DNA of 16,267 nucleotides, taken from assembly GCA_947565875.1 (NCBI GenBank), contig CANOHR010000011.1:1-16267 (forward strand), given 5' to 3'. Positions 1-6,069 of this stretch are shown piece by piece. This DNA comes from an uncultured Pseudoflavonifractor sp. (GTDB lineage: Bacteria; Bacillota; Clostridia; Oscillospirales; Oscillospiraceae). The position numbers were made by a program, and so were the translations under genes. Each line of letters starts with the position of its first letter. Within the stretch, counting starts at the first letter, position 1. Below the pieces are notes generated by a model, which saw nothing but the letters and a program-made list of their open reading frames with translations, searched no databases and had not been told where the DNA came from.

Positions 1-31
1 GCTCTTCCGATCTCATCGGGAGTGGTTTCCA
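1..31. other. Illumina adapter remnant plus fold-back artefact at contig end
   Basis: Bases 1-13 read GCTCTTCCGATCT, the 3' end of the standard Illumina adapter. Bases 13-31 are the exact reverse complement of bases 62-80, leaving a 30-base loop. Adapter directly followed by an inverted copy of nearby sequence is the signature of a chimeric or snap-back library molecule incorporated at a contig end. Genomic sequence is trustworthy only from about base 32. The adapter match is seen directly; the artefact explanation is inference. Confidence 0.9.
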
Positions 32-213
32 CCGAAGTCATTGTGGCATTATCTCATGCACTGGAAACCACTCCCGATGAATTTTTAGTCGGTACCGCCC
101 GCCATGGGGAGGAGCATTGGAAGGATGTGGCCGAACAGCTACGGGCGTTGGATGAAAAACAACTGAAGCTGATCGAAAGCCTGATTCACTGGGCTGCGGA
201 ACAGCAGCTATAA
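31..213 (+). CDS. XRE-type HTH regulator, C-terminal fragment (5' truncated)
   Basis: This is the tail of a small DNA-binding regulator whose N-terminal helices lie beyond the contig end. The readable part starts STEVIVALSHALETTPDEFLVG, which matches the last helices of an XRE/Cro-type HTH domain, where 'LxxLxxALxxxPDEFL' is the usual ending. About 40 charged residues follow (EQLRALDEKQLKLIESLIHWA), probably a C-terminal helix for dimer contacts. The frame stays open to base 1, but that part is adapter and fold-back sequence, so the GTG at 22 should not be taken as a start. A TAA ends the gene at 211-213, immediately before a strong terminator. Target genes are unknown. Confidence 0.75.
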   Translation, partial: TEVIVALSHALETTPDEFLVGTARHGEEHWKDVAEQLRALDEKQLKLIESLIHWAAEQQL

Positions 214-257
214 AAACGCCTGCCCGCTTTCAAATGGAAAGCGGGCAGGCGTTTTTT
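212..257. terminator. Bidirectional intrinsic terminator
   Basis: A perfect 15-bp GC-rich stem (217-231 with 237-251, 5-base loop) is flanked by A5 on the left and T6 on the right, so it can end transcription in both directions. It sits between the convergent regulator fragment and the HTH-desulfoferrodoxin gene and probably serves both. Confidence 0.92.
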
Positions 258-267
258 CAGGAAAGAG

Positions 268-852
268 TTACGGTTTGATCCGGAAAAAACCGTGGCGGTT
301 GCAGTAGGCATAGAATTCCGCCCCCGGCCAGTGGGCCATGGTAGTTTCCGGGATCTGCTCGGGATAGAGCTTCACCACCTCCACACGGTCAAAGCGGACC
401 TGGGCGATAAAGGAAATGTAGTGGTCCTTCCGCATGGGATGGTCCATGGTAATGAAGCTTCGGCCTTCCCACTCCTCCACCCGGACGGCATGTTCCCCGT
501 CGTATTCCTCCGCCTCCAGGGGCGGAAGGGCCACCCCGCAGCAGTGGAAGGAGCCCTCCCCCATGGCGTGGATCACGTTGCCGCACACAGGGCAGACGTA
601 GAATTTTCCCCGCAGGGGGTTGGCCGAGCGGTTTTGATTGGTGATCTGCTCCCCGGACAAAAGTTCGGCCACCGATACGCCCAGGGCCTTACTCAGAGGT
701 TCCAGCAGACTCAGGTCGGGAAGCCCCCGGCCTGTCTCCCACTTGCTGATGGTTTTATCGCTGACGGAGAGTTTGTCGGCAAGCTGTTTTTGGGTAGCCT
801 TCTTTTTCTCCCGCAGGGCCTTGATGACAGGCCCTGTTACATAGCTGTTCAT
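268..852 (-). CDS. XRE HTH regulator fused to a desulfoferrodoxin-like iron domain
   Basis: This 194-residue protein is probably a cytoplasmic transcription regulator with a built-in redox centre. Residues 9-65 form an XRE HTH domain (TQKQLADKLSVSDKTISKWE, then GRGLPDLSLLEPLSKALGVSVAELL). Residues 83-106 carry CPVCG and HCCG (C87, C90, C104, C105), the four-cysteine iron site of desulforedoxin. Residues 118-194 resemble superoxide reductase: GEH (H121), HPM (H138), DHYI (H144) and CNRHG (C184, H187), which would supply the complete four-His, one-Cys iron site. The usual EKHxP lysine is not evident. An AAGGAG site lies 10 bases upstream of the ATG. The domain calls are direct sequence reading; a role as a superoxide or iron-redox sensor is inference. 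It could instead be a reductase that happens to bind DNA. Confidence 0.85.
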   Translation of the reverse strand: MNSYVTGPVIKALREKKKATQKQLADKLSVSDKTISKWETGRGLPDLSLLEPLSKALGVSVAELLSGEQITNQNRSANPLRGKFYVCPVCGNVIHAMGEGSFHCCGVALPPLEAEEYDGEHAVRVEEWEGRSFITMDHPMRKDHYISFIAQVRFDRVEVVKLYPEQIPETTMAHWPGAEFYAYCNRHGFFRIKP

Positions 853-855
853 AGT

Positions 856-1168
856 TGGTATGCTCCTTTCTTAGCTTCGCTTGACAAGGGCAAACACGCC
901 CCAGAGAGCCCCAAAGGGCGTACTGGCGGCGTTTTCCCCCTTGCCGGGCGGACAGCCCGCCTGCGGGGTGCAGCCTTGCCATCCTACCCTTTGGGGCCCT
1001 CTGGGGTCCGAAGGAGTTTTGCGGGAGCCCAAGGCGTTTCCGGCAAGGTTGTCGACGCAGCCTTACTGGTGTAAGGCAAGGAGACAAAACGCAGTCCGGG
1101 GGCGGCTTGGGCCCCGCAAAACCGTGTCTGCCCTTGTCAAGCGAAGCTATGATGGCAACAGCATACCA
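856..1168. repeat. Large fold-back element with three-way-junction architecture
   Basis: No credible protein is encoded here. A perfect 21-bp inverted repeat (872-892 with 1129-1149) continues inward with one mismatch to 898/1123, and outward after a break with 856-864 against 1160-1168. Inside are two adjacent stems: 899-918 with 987-1006 (19 of 20 pairs) and 1016-1033 with 1106-1122 (one bulge). Smaller hairpins lie within each, for example 1060-1066 with 1071-1077 and 947-951 with 957-961. Nine bases at 939-947 in one arm complement 1040-1048 in the other. It could be a MITE-like palindromic mobile element or a structured RNA on either strand. There is no transposase and no clear target duplication. 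The ribosome site of the minus-strand HTH gene lies within its left margin. Confidence 0.75.
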
Positions 1169-1200
1169 GAAGGGAGGGGAAGGCGCAACCTACGCAGGGT

Positions 1201-1247
1201 AGAGAGGCGGTGGGAAGCTCCCGCCCCACGGCCTCTTTTGCGTTTTT
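1201..1247 (+). terminator. Terminator-like hairpin followed by T tracts
   Basis: The inner stem 1209-1215 with 1219-1225 (one G-T pair) is extended by 1203-1208 with 1231-1236 across a five-base bulge, then TTTT and, after GCG, TTTTT. It works only in the plus direction and lies after the fold-back element and before the first reductase promoter. It may end a plus-strand transcript of the fold-back element or insulate the promoter. The bulge lowers confidence. Confidence 0.5.
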
Positions 1248-1295
1248 ACTAAAATATTCTCTTGTAATTTGTTGTAACTTTTTTTCTTGAAAACG

Positions 1296-1324
1296 TTTAC
1301 AAATGGAACAGTTTATTATATAAT
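1296..1324 (+). promoter_or_regulatory. Sigma-A-type promoter of reductase gene 1
   Basis: TTTACA at 1296-1301 and TATAAT at 1319-1324 are separated by 17 bp in an AT-rich stretch. The expected start near 1331 gives a leader of about 47 bases to the ATG at 1378. The same TTTACAAA box with the same 17-bp spacing precedes reductase genes 3 and 4. An AAACGTTT palindrome overlaps the -35 at 1291-1298. Confidence 0.8.
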
Positions 1325-1377
1325 CGACAAAGCAAGGCACTCTGTCAAGCATACCATTTTGTAAAGGAGAGAATTGT

Positions 1378-3723
1378 ATGAAAAAACGCCTTACAGCCCT
1401 TGCCCTGGCCTGCGCCATGGTCCTGGGAACGGCCGCTCTGGCCGCCGGAACGGAAAAGAGCATTTCCATCACTCCCATGGACATGACCATCAACGGTCAG
1501 GCCGTCACCCCCACCAAGTCCAATGGGGAAGCCGCCGAGGTCTTTGCCTATGACGGCGCTACCTACGTGCCCCTTCGCTACCTCAGCGAACTGCTGGGCA
1601 TCGAGGTAGTCTGGGACAAGGATCATCCCAACACCGCTACCCTGGTGAACGTACCCGGCTTCACCGCTCCCGCAGGCGGCACCTTCACCGGTACCGGCGC
1701 GGGCTTTGGCGGCGACATTACCGCCATCGTCACTGTTGCTGACGGGAAGATCACCGCCTGCACCCTCGCGGGGGACAAGGAAACTCCCGCCATCGGCGGC
1801 GCCGCCCTTCCCAAGCTGGAAGAGCAGGTGAAGGCCGCCGGGAGCGCCGACATCGACGGGGTCTCCGGCGCTACCATGACCTCCAATGGCGTGAAGGCCG
1901 CCGTGGCCGCCGCCCTGGCTCAGGGGGGAAGCGCCCAAAAGGGGACGGTGAAGGACGGCACCTACACCGCTTCGGCCACCGGCTTCAGCTGGATGGGGCC
2001 TGTTGTGTGCGACGTTACCTTCAAGGACGGTAAGCTCACCGAGGTAAAGGTGGTGGAGGAACACGAGACCTACACCGGCGAGATGTTCCACATGGTTACC
2101 GGCAAGTACATTCCCCGGATCATTGAGAACCAGTCCCTGGCCGTGGACGCCGTGGCCGGCGCCACCGTTTCCTGCGGCGCTGTCCGGACCATTCTGACCG
2201 ACGCCATCGGTCAGGCGGGCGGGGATCTGGCCGATTGGAATACCTCCATCGCCAAGAAAAACGATACCGTCAAGCTGGAAGGCTACGATGTGGTCGTGGT
2301 TGGCATGGGCGGCTCGGGTATCATGTCCTTCTGCGCCGCTGCCGACGCCGGGGCTAAGGTCTTTGGCATTGAGAAGGCGGGCAAGCTGGGCGGCAACTCC
2401 GCCACCACCACCGGCCCCATGGCCCTCAACAGCAAAAATATGAAGGACCTTTACAATGACGGCAAGGACTACATCGACGCCGACGCGGTCTACAACACAT
2501 GGATGGAGTATGTGGAGAGCAAGGAGAAGGAGAGCGTGATCCGGCGGGCTGTCTATGAGAGCGGTGAGGCTCTGGATTACTATATGGACAAGTTCGGCTT
2601 TGACTTCCAGGGCCGGGGCGGTATGCTGGGCTCCTTTGTGGTCCCTGAATGGAAGATGCTTTGGACCGCCTATACCCCCGACGAGACCGGCAGCAACAAG
2701 CTGGGACCCAACAAGACCTATCAGTTTGTCCGGGCGGTGGACAAGGCCATCGAGATGAGTCCCAAGAGCGAGTATAAGTTGGAGACTACCGCTACCAAGC
2801 TGCTCACCGACGCCTCCGGCAAGGTAACGGGTGTGGAGTGCGTGAATGTGGACGGCACCACCTATGAGGTCTACGGGAAGAGCGTTATCCTGGCGACCGG
2901 CGGCTTTATCGCCAACCAGGAGATGATGATGGATACCTTCGGCGCTACCACCCAGACCCTGGGCTGGACCCTTTGTGACGGCTCCGGGATCAAGCTGGGC
3001 CAGAGCGTGGGCGGCGCCACCTATGCGTTGGATGTGCTTCCCATGATCCACATCAAGCAGGTGCCCAACATGGTAAAGAACGACGACCTGACCGCCGACG
3101 AGAAGGCTGTTCTCTCCGCTTTGTGCCTGGTCAACGGGGAGACTGCCGTCACCGTGGACGGTGAGGCCTGGGATTCCGCCACCGCCGAGGCCTATATTCC
3201 CGGCTTCCGGTACTATGTGGTCTATTCCCAGGATAAGATGGACAGCTTTAAGACCAAGGGCCTTACCGAGAACTTTGCCGCCGCCACCTCCCACTTTATG
3301 GGCCAGGGTGGCGAGGTAAAGGTGGGAGAGCCGGTGAAGGAACTGGACAAGATCCTCTCCGTAGGCGAGAAGTATGGCGATGTGATCGCCGCCGACAGCA
3401 TTGCCCAGCTTGCCAAGGGCATTGGCTGTGACGAGGCCACCCTCAAAAAGACTCTGGGCGGTAAGGACGGCAAATACTATGCCGTGTGCTGCGCCGGGTA
3501 TGCCTACGCTACCGTGGGTGGATTGGACGTGAACGAGAACATGAACGTACTGAAGGAGGACGGCAGCGTGATCGCCAACCTCTTTGCCGTGGGCCAGGAT
3601 TCCGAGGGCGTATGCAATGTTTCGGGCAAGGCGTATAGTCCCTGGGGCGGCCAGGCCCAGTCCTGGACCTTCGTTTCAGGACGTATCGCCGGACAGCAGG
3701 CGGCCAAGGTGGCTGGAAAATAA
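1378..3723 (+). CDS. Secreted flavoprotein reductase with two FMN domains (copy 1)
   Basis: This 781-residue extracytosolic reductase is of the fumarate-reductase/flavocytochrome c superfamily. Residues 1-22 are a Sec signal peptide (MKKRLTALALACAMVLGTAA) with no lipobox. Residues about 28-91 are a copper-amine-oxidase-N-like stalk domain (YVPLRYLSELLG). Two FMN_bind domains follow, with candidate flavin attachment threonines T166 (DGVSGAT) and T263 (DAVAGAT). The FAD_binding_2 domain starts near 303 (VVVVGMGGSG, 305-314), with ATGGF at 506-510. The HHTMGG and HGANRLGG motifs of fumarate reductases are replaced by YAYATVGG and KAYSPWGGQAQSW, so fumarate is an unlikely substrate; the true acceptor is unknown. 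The start is supported by AAAGGAG upstream. It has its own promoter and terminator. Only this copy has two FMN domains, perhaps giving a longer electron wire. Confidence 0.9.
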   Translation: MKKRLTALALACAMVLGTAALAAGTEKSISITPMDMTINGQAVTPTKSNGEAAEVFAYDGATYVPLRYLSELLGIEVVWDKDHPNTATLVNVPGFTAPAGGTFTGTGAGFGGDITAIVTVADGKITACTLAGDKETPAIGGAALPKLEEQVKAAGSADIDGVSGATMTSNGVKAAVAAALAQGGSAQKGTVKDGTYTASATGFSWMGPVVCDVTFKDGKLTEVKVVEEHETYTGEMFHMVTGKYIPRIIENQSLAVDAVAGATVSCGAVRTILTDAIGQAGGDLADWNTSIAKKNDTVKLEGYDVVVVGMGGSGIMSFCAAADAGAKVFGIEKAGKLGGNSATTTGPMALNSKNMKDLYNDGKDYIDADAVYNTWMEYVESKEKESVIRRAVYESGEALDYYMDKFGFDFQGRGGMLGSFVVPEWKMLWTAYTPDETGSNKLGPNKTYQFVRAVDKAIEMSPKSEYKLETTATKLLTDASGKVTGVECVNVDGTTYEVYGKSVILATGGFIANQEMMMDTFGATTQTLGWTLCDGSGIKLGQSVGGATYALDVLPMIHIKQVPNMVKNDDLTADEKAVLSALCLVNGETAVTVDGEAWDSATAEAYIPGFRYYVVYSQDKMDSFKTKGLTENFAAATSHFMGQGGEVKVGEPVKELDKILSVGEKYGDVIAADSIAQLAKGIGCDEATLKKTLGGKDGKYYAVCCAGYAYATVGGLDVNENMNVLKEDGSVIANLFAVGQDSEGVCNVSGKAYSPWGGQAQSWTFVSGRIAGQQAAKVAGK

Positions 3724-3748
3724 GAAACAAACGTTAAAATGACGCAGA

Positions 3749-3788
3749 CGGACCCGGTGGGAATAGTTTCCTGCCGGGTCCGCTTTTT
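3749..3788 (+). terminator. Intrinsic terminator of reductase gene 1
   Basis: A 15-bp stem (3749-3763 with 3768-3782, two G-T pairs) with loop TAGT is followed by TTTTT at 3784-3788, 25 bases after the stop codon. Confidence 0.9.
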
Positions 3789-3818
3789 GGAAAAAAATAA
3801 AAAATTTTGGAAACCGGA

Positions 3819-3846
3819 TTGAATTTAAAAATAAAAGAGATATAAT
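3819..3846 (+). promoter_or_regulatory. Promoter of reductase gene 2
   Basis: TTGAAT at 3819-3824 and TATAAT at 3841-3846 are 16 bp apart. Unlike the promoters of copies 1, 3 and 4 it lacks the TTTACAAA box, so this copy may be controlled differently. A short hairpin (CCCGC/GCGGG, 3856-3868) follows in the leader. Confidence 0.65.
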
Positions 3847-3901
3847 GTATACAATCCCGCCAGGCGGGAGGAGAAAAACAATGGATAAGGAGAGAACGCA
3901 C

Positions 3902-5875
3902 ATGAAGAAAAGGATCACTGCCCTAGCCCTGGCCTTTGTCATGGTCCTGGGAACGGCGGCTCTGGCCGCCGGAACGGAAAAGAGCATTTCCGTTACCCCC
4001 ATGGACATGACCATCAACGGTCAGGCCGTCACTCCCACCAAGTCCAACGGGGAAGCCGCCGAGGTATTCGCCTATGACGGCGCTACTTACGTGCCCCTTC
4101 GCTACCTCAGCGAGTTGCTGGGCATTGAGGTGGTCTGGGACAAGGATCATCCCAACACCGCCACTCTGGTCATGGACAAGATGACCTATACCGCCACCAC
4201 CGCCGGCCATAACGCCCCCATCACCGTGGCCGTCACCATGGACGGCGGCAAGATCGCCAAGGTGGAGGTCCCCACGGAGAATGAGACCATCGGCGTGGGC
4301 AAGGTGGCCATTGAGAAGATGGCGCAGCGTATCGTGGAGACCCAGTCCCTGGCCTGTGACTCCATTACCGGCGCTTCCATTACCAGCGCCGCCATTAAGC
4401 GGGGCGCTATCCAGGCTCTGAAGGACGCTGGCGTGGATACCACGGAACTGACCAAGGCTCCCGCCAAGGCCGAGGCCAAGGACGCTGTATACGACGCTGA
4501 TGTGGTGGTCGTGGGTGGCGGCGGCGCCGGTCTTGCCGCCGCTGTTTCCGCCGCTCAGACCGGCGCCAAAGTCGTGGTGGTGGAGAAGCTGGACATTCTG
4601 GGCGGCTCCACCAACGTGTCCGAGGGCGCCCTCAACGCTGTGGACCCCAAGCGTCAGAAGGCCCAGGGCATCGAGGACTCTGTGGAGACCTTCATCGATA
4701 CCACCTATACCGGCGGACACTCCACCGGCAACATGGACCTCATTAAGTATCTGTGTGAGAATTCCATGGCCGCCGTGGAATGGCTGGAGGATGTGGGCGT
4801 GAAGTTCAGCGACACCATTGACTCCGCCACCGGCTCCCTCGGGACCCGCAGCCACTATCCTGCCGCCATGAAGTCCGGCAACTGCTATATCCAGGTCTTT
4901 GAGGATGTCCTGGGCGACATGGACAATGTGACCATCCTTACCGGCACCACCGCCAAGGAACTGCTTACCAAAAATAACGCCGTTACCGGTGTGAAGGCTA
5001 CCGGCAAGCAGGGAGAAACTGTGACACTCAATGCCAAGAACGGCGTTGTCATTGCCACCGGCGGCTTCGGCTCCAACAAGGAGCTTTTGGGCGAGTCCAA
5101 CACCGGCGTGTGGAAGCATGTGGACGTGACCAAGCTGGGCTGCACCAACATGGCCCTCTCCGCTCAGGGCGACGGCATTAAGATGGCCCAGGCCGTGGGC
5201 GCCAACGTCATCGGTATGTCCGACATCCAACTCCATCCCTGCGGCACTCCCGGCACGGGCCTTATGGAGAACATCCGTACCTCCAGCCACAGCCGGATCT
5301 TTGTCAACATCAACGGCGACCGCTTTGTCAATGAAAACGCGGGCCGTGACACTCTGGCCCAGGCCATCCTGGATCAGGATCAGCAGACCTACTGGATCGT
5401 GGTGAACAGCGTCCGCTTCCCCAGCCGTGATTGGGTGGACGCCTACGGCGGCACCATCGCCGGTATGGTGAGCCAGGGCGTGGTGGTAGAGGCCGACACC
5501 ATCGAGGAATTGGCCCAGAAGACCGGGATGGACGCCGCCAAGCTCCAGGCCTCCGTGGACACCTACAACAGCGTGATCCGGGGCGAGAAGGAGGACGAGT
5601 TGGGCTTCAAGGCCCGGACCACCGACAAGGAGATCACCACCGGCCCCTGGTATGCCTGTAAGAAGGTGCCCACCGTCCACCACACCATGGGCGGTCTCCA
5701 GATCAACACCGACACCCAGGTACTGAACAAGGACGGCAAGGTCATCAAGGGCCTTTACGCCGCGGGTGAGGTCACCGGCGGTATCCACGGTGAGAACCGT
5801 CTGGGCGGCAACGCCATCGCCGACTGCATGACCTTTGGCCGCGCCGCCGGCGCCAACGCCGCCGCGGGCAAGTAA
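3902..5875 (+). CDS. Secreted FMN/FAD reductase, fumarate-reductase-like (copy 2)
   Basis: This 657-residue exported protein has a signal peptide (1-22), a stalk domain (28-90), one FMN_bind domain with candidate attachment Ser159 (DSITGAS, Ser instead of the common Thr), and a FAD_binding_2 domain from about 198 (VVVVGGGGAG, 201-210). By motif comparison with E. coli FrdA and Shewanella flavocytochrome c3 it keeps the substrate His (H445 in LHP), E456 and R459 of the proton path, the catalytic Arg (R482 in GRD), HHTMGG (593-598) and R633 (HGENRLGG). The Thr before E456 is Met and the following loop is longer, so it may reduce a related unsaturated carboxylate rather than fumarate. The start at 3902 matches its paralogues, with AAGGAG 9 bases upstream. 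An in-frame ATG at 3881 with its own GGAGGAG would add seven residues and is a real alternative. Confidence 0.9.
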   Translation: MKKRITALALAFVMVLGTAALAAGTEKSISVTPMDMTINGQAVTPTKSNGEAAEVFAYDGATYVPLRYLSELLGIEVVWDKDHPNTATLVMDKMTYTATTAGHNAPITVAVTMDGGKIAKVEVPTENETIGVGKVAIEKMAQRIVETQSLACDSITGASITSAAIKRGAIQALKDAGVDTTELTKAPAKAEAKDAVYDADVVVVGGGGAGLAAAVSAAQTGAKVVVVEKLDILGGSTNVSEGALNAVDPKRQKAQGIEDSVETFIDTTYTGGHSTGNMDLIKYLCENSMAAVEWLEDVGVKFSDTIDSATGSLGTRSHYPAAMKSGNCYIQVFEDVLGDMDNVTILTGTTAKELLTKNNAVTGVKATGKQGETVTLNAKNGVVIATGGFGSNKELLGESNTGVWKHVDVTKLGCTNMALSAQGDGIKMAQAVGANVIGMSDIQLHPCGTPGTGLMENIRTSSHSRIFVNINGDRFVNENAGRDTLAQAILDQDQQTYWIVVNSVRFPSRDWVDAYGGTIAGMVSQGVVVEADTIEELAQKTGMDAAKLQASVDTYNSVIRGEKEDELGFKARTTDKEITTGPWYACKKVPTVHHTMGGLQINTDTQVLNKDGKVIKGLYAAGEVTGGIHGENRLGGNAIADCMTFGRAAGANAAAGK

Positions 5876-5905
5876 GAGAAGAAGCTTTTTTCCATGCGGG
5901 AACAC

Positions 5906-5950
5906 AAGGAGCCCGGCGAAGGGAGGTTCCTTCGCCGGGCTCCTTTCCTT
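5906..5950 (+). terminator. Intrinsic terminator of reductase gene 2
   Basis: A perfect 17-bp stem (5906-5922 with 5929-5945) with a six-base loop leads into a T-rich tail broken by CC. It lies 30 bases after the stop codon. Confidence 0.85.
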
Positions 5951-5986
5951 TATAAGGAAGGTGAAAGAAGGTTTGAAAAGAAATAA

Positions 5987-6015
5987 TTTACAAACGAAGT
6001 TTTGTCCTGTATAAT
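5987..6015 (+). promoter_or_regulatory. Promoter of reductase gene 3
   Basis: TTTACA at 5987-5992, a 17-bp spacer and TATAAT at 6010-6015. The flank TTTACAAACG is shared with gene 4. The leader ends in GAGGAGAG before the ATG at 6070. Confidence 0.8.
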
Positions 6016-6069
6016 GAAATTGTCCAAATTAAGGAAGGTCCAAAAATAAATGTGTGAGGAGAGAAACGT

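Noticed and set aside
292..1252. Plus-strand open frames across the HTH gene and the fold-back element
   Set aside because: They lie antisense to a well-supported gene or across paired stems, and have low-complexity Pro/Arg-rich translations without ribosome sites.
853..1377. Insertion sequence in the gene-free stretch
   Set aside because: Inverted ends are present, but there is no transposase reading frame and no clear target duplication.
1378..1450. Lipoprotein signal in the reductases
   Set aside because: There is no Cys after the hydrophobic stretch in any copy; the single Cys in copy 1 lies inside the hydrophobic core, so Sec type I cleavage is more likely.
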